From Acidobacteriota bacterium (GTDB lineage: Bacteria > Acidobacteriota > Blastocatellia > Pyrinomonadales > Pyrinomonadaceae), in assembly GCA_003222935.1 (NCBI GenBank), contig QHXL01000461.1, positions 461 through 7,552 on the forward strand: DNA of 7,092 bases, in the 5' to 3' direction. Below the pieces are notes generated by a model. It saw only the letters and a program-made list of their open reading frames with translations. It ran no database searches and was not told the origin of the DNA. Numbering within the stretch: position 1 is the first letter of the stretch; each line of letters opens with the position of its first letter. Position numbers and translations under genes: made by a program. Shown here piece by piece: positions 1 through 6,455 of the stretch.

Positions 1-59
1 GAAGGGGGCAAGCGCGCTACCACGACCCTGATTAGTAGCCCCGGGGCGCGCCCCCGCTG
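1..59. repeat. REP-like hairpin unit, left copy
   Basis: This copy lies 29 bp beyond the stop codon of the RAYT gene. It begins GAAGGGGGCAAGCG and ends GGCGCGCCCCCGCTG. The same two ends recur in inverted orientation at 744-806, identical over 14 and 15 nt. The unit is itself an imperfect palindrome: GGGGGC (4-9) faces GCCCCC (50-55), and an inner GCTAC (16-20) faces GTAGC (35-39). It may extend left of the window, because the match starts at base 1. By analogy with REP/BIME elements mobilised by RAYT proteins, it is inferred to be a substrate of the adjacent transposase. Confidence 0.75.
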
Positions 60-88
60 CCTGATGCTGCTAAGCCCAAAACCACGGC

Positions 89-671
89 TCACTTCTTCTC
101 ATCCCGATTCCAGTATGAGTGCCAGCCCATTTCTTTCATGGCCTTCGACAATTTCTCGGCATCATCAGGCCACCACCAGTCATGATTAACGGCCAAGGGC
201 TCATCTCCCTGGCAATAGAACGAACGAAAGCTGGACCAGTAAAAATCCTTCGCTGACTTTACTAACTTGGCCTTTACGGGATTCGCATGCGTGTAATCAA
301 TCTTCTGATTGATCATCCACCCACTCCACAATGGTATAGCTTTGAAACCGCCAGACCTGATGTCCTTCACTTGTGACCGGGAACTTGAAGCGTTGAGTGG
401 CCTGAACAATCGCTTTGGCCGCTTCACTTTTCAGATCACGACAGAACTCTATGATCTTTCCATCCTGCGGATTTGAAATGAAGTGGAAGTGATCAGGCAT
501 GAGGACGTAGACGACAAGTTTGGCGGGCCATTTTTCGTTGAGCGTTTTCAGTTGTTCCAGGAAAGCCTGGCAACAAGCAGGTTCGGTAAATACCGGGAGT
601 CGATTGATGCAGTTGCCGGTAACTAAATGAAGTGCGCCAGGAAGGTTGAGGTTTGTCCATTTGCGAGCCAT
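89..671 (-). pseudogene. REP-associated tyrosine transposase (RAYT, Y1/IS200-like), frameshifted
   Basis: RAYTs are single-strand DNA nucleases of the Y1 HUH family that act on REP hairpins. The gene starts with ATG at 671, preceded by an AAAGGAG ribosome binding site. The first frame (671 to 297) encodes the N-terminal part with the HUH motif inside MPDHFHF (His61, His63) and ends just after GHQVW. The second frame carries the rest of the fold: IPLWSGWMINQK, then the DYTHANPV helix whose Tyr (codon 293-295) is the expected catalytic residue, then YWSSFRSF and a WWWPDD tail ending in a TGA at 89-91. Homology changes frame around 340-352, near TGGCGGTTTC, and the first frame hits a TGA one base before the Tyr codon. 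As written, no single product has both the HUH pair and the Tyr. The joined protein would be about 190 aa, a normal size for small RAYTs. A sequencing indel is the main alternative to true decay. Confidence 0.88.
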
Positions 672-743
672 GTGAGGAAGCTCCTTTGGGAGAATTTGTT
701 TGCTGGGATTCCAGGGTAACTCTTCAGGCGCTTCAAATGAAGT

Positions 744-806
744 CAGCGGGGGCGCGCCGCTCAGGTCCTCTTATCGTAAGTCCTGATAGCGCCGCTTGCC
801 CCCTTC
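744..806. repeat. REP-like hairpin unit, right copy (inverted)
   Basis: This is the inverted partner of the unit at 1-59. It starts CAGCGGGGGCGCGCC and ends CGCTTGCCCCCTTC. It lies 72 bp upstream of the RAYT start codon, so the gene sits between two oppositely oriented copies. It folds on itself: GGGGGC (748-753) with GCCCCC (798-803), TCAGG (761-765) with CCTGA (782-786), and a tip of CTTA-TCG-TAAG (770-780). The outer ends are conserved between copies. The inner stem has a different sequence from the left copy but still pairs. Confidence 0.78.
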
Positions 807-829
807 CCAATTTGTACTTTTCTATTGGG
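806..829. other. Small inverted repeat between RAYT and DHH genes
   Basis: CCCAAT (806-811) faces ATTGGG (824-829) across a 12 nt loop. It touches the right REP-like unit and lies about 53 bp beyond the stop codon of the DHH gene on the minus strand. There is no clear U-run on that strand after the stem, so a terminator role is weakly supported. The rest of the 672-881 spacer holds only the REP-like unit and unassigned sequence. Confidence 0.3.
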
Positions 830-881
830 TCACTTGTGGCGACGCTGTGTTTTGAAGTGCTTGGATCTGGACTGACGTCTA

Positions 882-1304
882 TTACTCTGACAGTTCTGCG
901 ACGATCTCTTTCACAGCCGCTCTTGCTTCTGAAACCTCCTCAGGCTTGAATGAGACAGCGCCAACAACAGCATGTCCCCCTCCCCCATAACGCTCGCAGA
1001 TTTTCGCGATATTGTGCGTACGCGGTACCGGCGCCCAGGGATTCGAGCCGACCGAGATCTTTGTGCGTTGTGTTCCCCGCGTGAGGGCAACCGAGTAGGT
1101 GGTCTCGGGATGGAGGTAATACGGAATGAACTTGTTAAAGCCTTCGTAACCCTCGTCGATCAGATCAAACTGCACGACGCGATTTGCATAAGAGGCTTTA
1201 CGTCTGATCGTTTCGAGCGTTTCCAGGTGTTGCTGCAAGATCGGCTCAAAACGACGCTGGACCTCGTCGCCAGTTGCGACTTCCTCGAGCGACTTTACGG
1301 TCAA
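882..1304 (-). CDS. DHH phosphoesterase, C-terminal (DHHA1-like) half, out of frame with its N-terminal half
   Basis: This is the C-terminal part of a DHH-family phosphoesterase, up to 140 aa. It contains the DHHA1 hallmark [14 protein letters not shown] near its end; the GGGGH loop binds substrate phosphate in this superfamily. The nominal start is a TTG at 1304 that overlaps the TGA of the upstream half (TTGA). No ribosome binding site favours independent initiation, and protein similarity appears to begin before this TTG, at the residues IREL. Adding one T to the minus-strand ACGTTATTC near 1314 would read [13 protein letters not shown] and fuse the halves into a protein of about 314 aa. 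The simplest reading is one gene with a one-base deletion or sequencing error. A translationally coupled split gene is possible but less likely. The TAA stop is at 882-884. Confidence 0.7.
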   Translation of the reverse strand: MTVKSLEEVATGDEVQRRFEPILQQHLETLETIRRKASYANRVVQFDLIDEGYEGFNKFIPYYLHPETTYSVALTRGTQRTKISVGSNPWAPVPRTHNIAKICERYGGGGHAVVGAVSFKPEEVSEARAAVKEIVAELSE

Positions 1305-1822
1305 CTCACGAATAACGTGTTGTCGGGAGTCGACTCAATCACCTGCATCAATTGCAACGCGGGCTCCTTCAGTTCGACGCACTGGGCCGGCGAACTGTAC
1401 AGAGCGCCATCAATGATGTGGGCCCAATGTACGAGCGATTCAATCGGCGTTACATCGAAACCAAAACGTGAGCTTGCGACATCGGCGATGAATTCAGTGC
1501 AGGACTTTCGAGTGGCATCCAGGAATTTCTTTCCTGACGTATCAGCTCGAAAATGTGCTTCGTCCTCAGGTGTCAGGAAGGCCGACTCGTGATGATCAAA
1601 CCACCAGGTCAGTTTGTCGGAAGCGGCATACTTAAAATCGACAATCGCGTTTTCATCGGAATCAAACAGATTGAGATCGAAGAGATTGCCTGGACGGTGC
1701 AGCAACCCAGCGTAATTAACTTCAGCGTCAGGATGAATACGTTCTTTGTAAAAGCGAGTAAAAGTTGCAGCGGAGGCCACGCCGTCGAAGCAGTGACCAT
1801 GATAAAGGAGGCGAAGTTTCAT
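1301..1822 (-). CDS. DHH phosphoesterase, N-terminal catalytic half (frameshifted gene)
   Basis: This is the catalytic domain of a DHH-superfamily phosphoesterase, a Mn-dependent group acting on phosphodiester or phosphoanhydride substrates such as polyphosphate, oligonucleotides or cyclic dinucleotides. All metal-site motifs are visible from the ATG at 1822: HGHCFDG (His8, Asp13), VDFKY (Asp62), FDHHES (Asp76, His77, His78) and HIIDGALY (Asp138). The frame ends at a TGA (1301-1303), directly where the DHHA1 half begins in another frame. I prefer ATG 1822 over a TTG at 1855 because the first strand, KLRLLYHGH, normally begins the family; neither start has a strong ribosome binding site. No signal peptide or membrane segment is present, so a cytoplasmic protein is expected. 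The substrate cannot be told from sequence. It is separated from the redox cluster by a palindrome and probably has its own transcript. Confidence 0.75.
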   Translation of the reverse strand: MKLRLLYHGHCFDGVASAATFTRFYKERIHPDAEVNYAGLLHRPGNLFDLNLFDSDENAIVDFKYAASDKLTWWFDHHESAFLTPEDEAHFRADTSGKKFLDATRKSCTEFIADVASSRFGFDVTPIESLVHWAHIIDGALYSSPAQCVELKEPALQLMQVIESTPDNTLFVS

Positions 1823-1887
1823 ATCGGTTACCAAAAGAGCGCGACAGTTTAGCAACCGATTGTGGTTCTAGCAAAAGGAAGGGGATC

Positions 1888-1990
1888 ATTTTCCAGATCT
1901 CATTTGACATTTTTCAGTTGTCAGTTGGATTGCAGATCCAAAGCTACTACCAATTGATAACTGAAAACTCTCAAATGAGATCTGGAAAAT
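1888..1990. repeat. 103 bp near-perfect palindromic element
   Basis: Two 41 nt arms (1888-1928 and 1950-1990) are reverse complements with only two true mismatches (at 1908 and 1910) plus two G-T pairs. They enclose a 21 nt loop. The outer 20 bp (ATTTTCCAGATCTCATTTGA) pair perfectly. The inner part contains the repetitive TTTTCAGTTGTCAGTTGG. The right arm ends 2 bp from the stop codon of the small thioredoxin-fold gene, and the left arm is 65 bp from the DHH start. It has no internal reading frame, which suggests a non-autonomous repeat (MITE- or REP-like) that also forms a strong RNA hairpin at the transcript end. No U-tract follows, so it is not a textbook terminator. Confidence 0.85.
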
Positions 1991-1992
1991 AC

Positions 1993-2616
1993 TCAGGGGG
2001 CCTTACATGGCTCGATCACGCCTGCTGTAGTAGCTGGAGTGAGTTTCCCGGCGATGTACTTGTCGACGTCCTCTTCGATCAATTCACCATTCACGACCCA
2101 CGCCTTTTCAATCAATACATCACCAGTGGCGTTTAACTTCGACGGCTCCAGGAAGATGTTCCAGGGTGAACCCCAGTTGCGCGCATCACCGGTGAGTTGG
2201 CGATAGCCATAGTGCGCGGTCTTTTGTTTGTCGTCGCGCGACTCCGATTCAGTAACGACAGGATATGGTGGACCAGCCTCTCCAAAATAGGCCTTCACTT
2301 CGTCGCGTGTTCCATACTCACTAATGCCAATGACCTGAAATCCCTGGCTCTTGTACTTCTCGTACAGCTTGGCGGCAATCGGCGCCTCAAAGCGCCAGTT
2401 CCGACACCACGGTGCAAAGTAGACAATCATCACCAGCTTCTTACCCGCGACCAGGGAACGCAGATCATCCGGCTCGCCGGTTTTCAAATCCGTCAACTTC
2501 CAGGTTTTGTAGTTGACCGTTTTCTCGACCAGTGCTGAGTACTCATGACCATCCTGGGCATTCACTGCGAGAGGCAGGATCAGCAAAGTGAAGGCAAGAA
2601 GTAAAAGTTTTTTCAT
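1993..2616 (-). CDS. Exported thioredoxin-fold (redoxin/TlpA-like) protein with CXXW active site
   Basis: This 207 aa protein has a signal peptide (MKK, a hydrophobic stretch, then a likely cut after AVNA, residue 20). The thioredoxin-like domain spans about residues 36-195: strand KLVMIVYFAPW, the active-site position CRNW (Cys71, Trp74), helix EAPIAAKLYEKY, strand GFQVIGISEYG, and a probable cis-Pro at GSPWNIFLEP. The usual second cysteine of CXXC is replaced by Trp, so a classic intramolecular disulfide cannot form here. The only other mature cysteine is Cys204, four residues from the C-terminus. The protein may be a one-cysteine (peroxiredoxin-like or binding) variant. The ATG at 2616 has a good ribosome binding site (GGAG, 9 nt upstream). 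It lies 18 nt after the CcdA-TlpA gene and is the last gene of the cluster. Its target is not known. Confidence 0.85.
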   Translation of the reverse strand: MKKLLLLAFTLLILPLAVNAQDGHEYSALVEKTVNYKTWKLTDLKTGEPDDLRSLVAGKKLVMIVYFAPWCRNWRFEAPIAAKLYEKYKSQGFQVIGISEYGTRDEVKAYFGEAGPPYPVVTESESRDDKQKTAHYGYRQLTGDARNWGSPWNIFLEPSKLNATGDVLIEKAWVVNGELIEEDVDKYIAGKLTPATTAGVIEPCKAP

Positions 2617-2634
2617 CGTCTTAACTCCAGCGAT

Positions 2635-3873
2635 TCAATTCGAACGGGCTGTAGCCGGCGTTTCATCAAGTAACGGCTTGACTGCTGCTTCCCATCCGGC
2701 GCGATCGCGAGCGCCGATAATTTTCTGACGGATTCGACCCTGGCGATCTATTAAGTAGGTTGTCGGCAGTACTGATTGTTGAAACTTAACCTTTGCATCA
2801 GAGCCGCCGAGTAGAATCTGATATTCGAACTTCGCTACTTCCTTTTGATAAGCGTTAACTCCATCAGCATCGTCATCGAGCGATGCGCCGATAATTTTCA
2901 GCCCCCGTTGTTGAAGTTCGCCTTGCAACGAGTTGAGTGCGGGAATCTCCTCGCGACAGGGGACGCAGTAAGTCGCCCAGAAGTTTAGCAAAACAACCTG
3001 ACCTTGAAGCTCTTTTAATCGGAACGATTTGCCTTCGAGCGTTTGGAACTCAACGTCCGGGAGCGCTTCGAAGTTAGTCGCAGTTGCCGGGTTTCCTGTT
3101 GCGACGGTTGGCTGCTTGCCGTACCACCAATTTTGCAACTTCACTACCAACTCTTCCGCATTCGGTACGTATCGAGTGACTGTGGAGCTCGCGAGGACAG
3201 TCGATTTACCACTCATTACTAATAATCCAACGAGGATGAGGACAATGCCCGAAACAACTTCAACCTTGTGCAGGTGACGTCGAAACTTTCCGTAGAAACC
3301 GAGGAATCGATTAATACCTAAACCAGTCAGCAGAAATGGAACGGCCAACCCCGCTGAATAAAACGCCGAGAGCAACAAACCACTACGCCAACCACCACTC
3401 GTCGCCGCCAGGCCAATGATACCGCCAAGGATTGGCCCAATACATGGAGTCCACCCGGCAGCGAAGGCCATTCCCAGCATCGCGGAACCCAGGACGCCAC
3501 GCGGTTTGTCAGACGAAAAGAACCGGGTGTCTTTGTAGAGTGTTGAAATCTTAAGCAGACCGATGAGCTGTAGCCCAAAGAGGATGATGACGAAGCCGCC
3601 AATAATGCGCACCCATGGATTACTCGTAATCGCTGCGCCTACCAAACCAGCCGTCGTACCGAGAATTAGAAAGATGGACGAGAGACCGGCATTGAAGGCC
3701 AACGAGTTGATGATGACCGCGCGTCGACTACTGGTCCCTTCCTTTAGACCATCGACGCTCACACCTGAGATCAGCGAAATGTAACCAGGCACCAACGGCA
3801 AGACACACGGAGAGAGGAACGAGGCGATACCCGCAACAAAAGCAATCAGTACACGAACAAGATCTAAATCCAT
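2635..3873 (-). CDS. CcdA-type membrane electron carrier fused to a TlpA-like thioredoxin domain
   Basis: This 412 aa fusion has an N-terminal CcdA/DsbD-gamma-like domain (about 1-225) with roughly six hydrophobic segments. It carries the two membrane cysteines that shuttle electrons from cytoplasmic thioredoxin: Cys23 in FLSPCVLPLVPGY and Cys144 in GWTPCIGPIL. A linker of about 45 residues leads to a TlpA/ResA-like domain (about 268-400) with WATYCVPC (Cys303, Cys306) and the cis-proline loop LPTTYLID. The thioredoxin domain is expected on the outer face. Known relatives reduce disulfides of apocytochrome c or other exported proteins; the fusion puts donor and acceptor in one chain, as in a reduced DsbD. 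The ATG at 3873 is 16 nt after the upstream stop, with only a weak AAGTAAG-type ribosome binding site, so coupling to upstream translation is likely. No heme lyase or cytochrome gene is in the window, so the substrate is open. Confidence 0.93.
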   Translation of the reverse strand: MDLDLVRVLIAFVAGIASFLSPCVLPLVPGYISLISGVSVDGLKEGTSSRRAVIINSLAFNAGLSSIFLILGTTAGLVGAAITSNPWVRIIGGFVIILFGLQLIGLLKISTLYKDTRFFSSDKPRGVLGSAMLGMAFAAGWTPCIGPILGGIIGLAATSGGWRSGLLLSAFYSAGLAVPFLLTGLGINRFLGFYGKFRRHLHKVEVVSGIVLILVGLLVMSGKSTVLASSTVTRYVPNAEELVVKLQNWWYGKQPTVATGNPATATNFEALPDVEFQTLEGKSFRLKELQGQVVLLNFWATYCVPCREEIPALNSLQGELQQRGLKIIGASLDDDADGVNAYQKEVAKFEYQILLGGSDAKVKFQQSVLPTTYLIDRQGRIRQKIIGARDRAGWEAAVKPLLDETPATARSN

Positions 3874-3889
3874 TTTGAATTCTTACTTT

Positions 3890-5257
3890 CTATCGATTCT
3901 GGCCGGTCTCAGTCCTGGCTTCAGCGGGCTCGTCGACAAGTTTCTTAATCATCTTCCCCAGCAACGTAATCTCATCCGGATTGGCGCCGGCGGAAATGAA
4001 TCGCACTACTCCGCGCCGGTCAATCAAAAACGACATGGGAATCGAAAACACTCCATAATTGAAGTTGTTCTTGTCGGAATCCGCTACCAGAAATCCGTAA
4101 GGTAGCCGGTTCCGTTTCTTAAAATCGCGGAGGTAAACGAGCTTGGTGACACCCAGGATCACTAATCCCTTGTCCTTGTAAGCCTGGTGCCACTGCGACA
4201 ACCGGGGAAATGTAAACCTGCACGGACCACACCATGGCGCCCAGAAATCCAATAGGACCACCTGGCCCTTCAGGTCAGAGATCTTCACAGGTGATTGATC
4301 GATCCACTGACTAACCGCCAACTCCGGAGGCGCCTCAAACGGAGCACTGGCCATCTCGTCCGAAAGCTTTTGCAGACTGGTCGTCGGCGACATACTGGCC
4401 AGACGTAAGGTTGCAACTTTGTAAATATTCCCCGAAGGCAGAGACATCGACATTCGTCGCAAATCTTCCAACACCCGGATAGCCAGTTCTTTGCGGTCTG
4501 AGCTTGCGTAAGCGTCGGCTAGAACCAGGCTCGACTTCATTAACATGTCGTCGCGCTTGGAAACCTCCGACTTATGTTTCGTCGCAAAGGTCTTGGCCTC
4601 GACCAACATTTGCTCCGCATGAATCGCCGTTTGCTTGAAGTCCCTCGCGCGCAGAAACGCGTCGGCAATAACGAATTCCATCCTGTAACGATCTTCCGAA
4701 TTTTGCGGCTGGTGCTGGGCATAAGCTTCGACCGCCGCAACAGCATCACCAACCTTTTCTTTCCGAACTGAATACAGGACAACAACATTTCGCGCCGATT
4801 GCGCCTTTTCACCGTCAGGGTGATCCGCGATGAAGCGTTGCATTACCGCGAGGGCTGCGTCGCCGTTCCCCGCGATGTGATAAAGGAGTCCCTGGTAATA
4901 GGGATCATCGCCCTTCAGGCCACGACTCTCGAGAATCGCAGCATTCTTAAGAGCCAGGTCATGTTGTTCTTTTTTGACCTGTGCTTCGACCTTGGGATCA
5001 TATGCAAGGTTCTGCTTGTTGAATTCCTGGTATCGCTTGCCGAGATAGCCGTTCGCTTCCTCAAAAATGGCTTGGGCCGTGCGCTCGTCAGGCTTCGAGT
5101 CCGCCTTAACATCAGGCTTCGCGTTAGTCTTCACATCATTCTTCACATCAGTCGTGACGTCTGGCTTGGCATCAGGCTTGACGGGGTCCGACTGACCAAA
5201 CACAAGAATGCTCGTGCTGAATATGACGACTAATAGGCGTGGCAGGAATTTCTTCAT
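3890..5257 (-). CDS. Exported TlpA-family thioredoxin with long helical N-terminal region
   Basis: The protein has 455 aa. Residues 1-22 form a signal peptide ending VFGQ. Residues 25-58 are a charged low-complexity linker built from K-P-D-V-like units. Residues about 60-300 are mostly helical and TPR-like, with repeats such as YYQGLLYHIAGNGDAALAVM and LVLADAYASSDRKELAIRVL. Residues about 305-440 form a TlpA/redoxin domain with APWCGPCR (Cys343, Cys346) and a cis-Pro at FSIPMSFLID. The thioredoxin domain should reduce or exchange disulfides outside the cytoplasm, and the helical region probably binds a partner protein. Its ATG overlaps the thiO stop (ATGA, 5254-5257), which implies translational coupling. 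The next gene, the CcdA-TlpA fusion, begins 16 nt later and is the obvious electron source. The TPR assignment comes from pattern only and is less sure than the thioredoxin domain. Confidence 0.9.
   Translation of the reverse strand: MKKFLPRLLVVIFSTSILVFGQSDPVKPDAKPDVTTDVKNDVKTNAKPDVKADSKPDERTAQAIFEEANGYLGKRYQEFNKQNLAYDPKVEAQVKKEQHDLALKNAAILESRGLKGDDPYYQGLLYHIAGNGDAALAVMQRFIADHPDGEKAQSARNVVVLYSVRKEKVGDAVAAVEAYAQHQPQNSEDRYRMEFVIADAFLRARDFKQTAIHAEQMLVEAKTFATKHKSEVSKRDDMLMKSSLVLADAYASSDRKELAIRVLEDLRRMSMSLPSGNIYKVATLRLASMSPTTSLQKLSDEMASAPFEAPPELAVSQWIDQSPVKISDLKGQVVLLDFWAPWCGPCRFTFPRLSQWHQAYKDKGLVILGVTKLVYLRDFKKRNRLPYGFLVADSDKNNFNYGVFSIPMSFLIDRRGVVRFISAGANPDEITLLGKMIKKLVDEPAEARTETGQNR
5087..5179 (-). 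repeat. In-gene low-complexity repeat encoding K-P-D-V-like units
   Basis: About eight loose copies of a 12 nt unit encode residues 27-57 of the thioredoxin protein: KPDA, KPDV, TTDV, KNDV, KTNA, KPDV, KADS, KPD. The units stay in frame and are near-identical at DNA level (for example CATCAGGCTTCGC and CATCATTCTTCAC on the plus strand). They form a hydrophilic tether between signal peptide and folded region. Such tracts change length easily by slippage in steps of four residues. Confidence 0.7.
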
Positions 5258-6387
5258 TTGGAAACAGATTCCAGGGCGACGAATCGATCAGGACTAAAAG
5301 GAGTGAGCACTTCCGGAACAACCGAGTCAACTACAGTCTTTGCGATCAACTCTCCGGTTATTGGCGCAAGTAGGATTCCGTTTCGATAGTGCCCGGTTGC
5401 ATAAACCAACCCGGCAATTTCACCACAAGGCCCCAATACAGGCAAACCGTCGGCGACCCGCGGTCGCAATCCTGCCCATGAATCGAACACTGGCATAGAC
5501 GCTACAGCAGAAGAAATCTCGGTGGCATTTCTCAGAATTGTGTTCATGCCTCCGACGGTCACATCCTTCGCGAAGCCTGCATTTTCACTGGTCGAACCTG
5601 CCAACAAGCGACCATCTTGTCGCGGAACCAGGTATCCGCGAGGACTGTAAATCACGTGGCGAGTCAGTTTAGGGTGAGCGGTCAGACAGACCATTTGGCC
5701 TCGCACCGGTTCAACTCTTATCGCGGGATTGATGAAACCAGACCAGGCGCCGGCAGCGAGAACCACTGTAGAACAGTTAATGACACCTGGCGCGGTGACA
5801 ACACCGGTCACACGCTGGTTCTTAATTTCGAGCGAATCGATGTTGACGTTAGTGAGGACGTCAACTCCGAGTTGGTCAATACTGTTCGTTAGAGCGGTCA
5901 GCAGACGCCTGTTCTCAACTTGAATGTCTAACGGAAAACGTAGCGCACCAGTAATGTTTGTGGAGACACAAGGTTCGAATAGACGCGCCTCTTCCGGCGT
6001 CAATCTTTCGACTGGTAAGCCCGCCTCAGTCTGCCATTCGAAGCGGCTATCAATCTCATTCCTGTCGTGTTGAGTGAATGCCAGGTAAAGCGTTCCGGTC
6101 CTGTCGAGTTCGACATCGATGCCGGTCTCTTCCTTTAACGCTTCAGTAAAAGCCGGGTAGAGATCGCGGCTCTGGCAAAGAAGCTGAAAAAAGTCGTCAG
6201 GCGAATCAGCTTCCGCTTGAGGCGCCAGCATTCCACCCGCAGCGAATGAAGCTTCAGTTCCAAGCTGTCCGCGTTCAATCAAGCAGACGTCGCGTACTCC
6301 ACGAAGTGCGAGTGAACGGGCGACGGTCAACCCGATAACACCTCCACCGATGATGACTATCTCGTAATTAGACTTATCGTTAAGCAT
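5254..6387 (-). CDS. thiO: Glycine oxidase ThiO (FAD-dependent, DAO family)
   Basis: ThiO oxidises glycine to iminoglycine/glyoxylate with FAD and O2, giving H2O2; the dehydroglycine is used to build the thiazole ring of thiamine. The protein has 377 aa, the usual family length. An N-terminal Rossmann FAD site is clear (IVIIGGGVIG, Gly14-Gly19; acidic Glu38 closes the second strand), followed by the family stretch TEASFAAGGMLAPQ. C-terminal DAO motifs are WAGLRPRVADGLPVLGP and YATGHYRNGILLAP, whose arginines match the substrate-carboxylate positions in this family. No signal peptide is present, so it is cytoplasmic. The ATG at 6387 has only a distant GAGGA. It is the first gene of the minus-strand cluster and overlaps the next by 4 nt. 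No thiG, thiS or other thiamine gene is nearby, so another amine oxidase of the DAO family is the main alternative. Confidence 0.87.
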   Translation of the reverse strand: MLNDKSNYEIVIIGGGVIGLTVARSLALRGVRDVCLIERGQLGTEASFAAGGMLAPQAEADSPDDFFQLLCQSRDLYPAFTEALKEETGIDVELDRTGTLYLAFTQHDRNEIDSRFEWQTEAGLPVERLTPEEARLFEPCVSTNITGALRFPLDIQVENRRLLTALTNSIDQLGVDVLTNVNIDSLEIKNQRVTGVVTAPGVINCSTVVLAAGAWSGFINPAIRVEPVRGQMVCLTAHPKLTRHVIYSPRGYLVPRQDGRLLAGSTSENAGFAKDVTVGGMNTILRNATEISSAVASMPVFDSWAGLRPRVADGLPVLGPCGEIAGLVYATGHYRNGILLAPITGELIAKTVVDSVVPEVLTPFSPDRFVALESVSK

Positions 6388-6455
6388 TTCTATTCGTTGT
6401 GCATCCTCAGCGTAACAAGTACTTAACTTCTTTCTGTTTTGAGAACTTTCTGCCT

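Noticed and set aside
1..806. CRISPR array based on the repeated GC-rich units
   Set aside because: There are only two copies, inverted and about 680 bp apart around a RAYT gene, with no regular spacers.
653..949. Plus-strand frame covering the spacer between RAYT and DHH
   Set aside because: It overlaps the ends of both minus-strand genes and the REP-like unit; no protein similarity is evident.
1301..1318. Programmed ribosomal frameshifting in the DHH gene
   Set aside because: There is no slippery heptamer, and no reason for such control in this family. A one-base deletion or read error is simpler.
972..1592. Long open plus-strand frame of about 206 codons
   Set aside because: It lies antisense to the DHH gene, which has clear catalytic motifs on the minus strand. 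The plus frame has no recognisable domain.
1823..1855. Upstream TTG start extending the DHH protein by 11 residues
   Set aside because: The added residues precede the first conserved strand and have no better ribosome binding site; ATG 1822 fits the family start.
1888..1990. Standard intrinsic terminator
   Set aside because: The stem is far too long, the loop is 21 nt, and there is no U-run on the transcribed strand after it.
6388..6455. Thiamine-pyrophosphate riboswitch upstream of thiO
   Set aside because: The leader is short and I could not find the conserved THI-box segments (such as CUGAGA) in a suitable arrangement.
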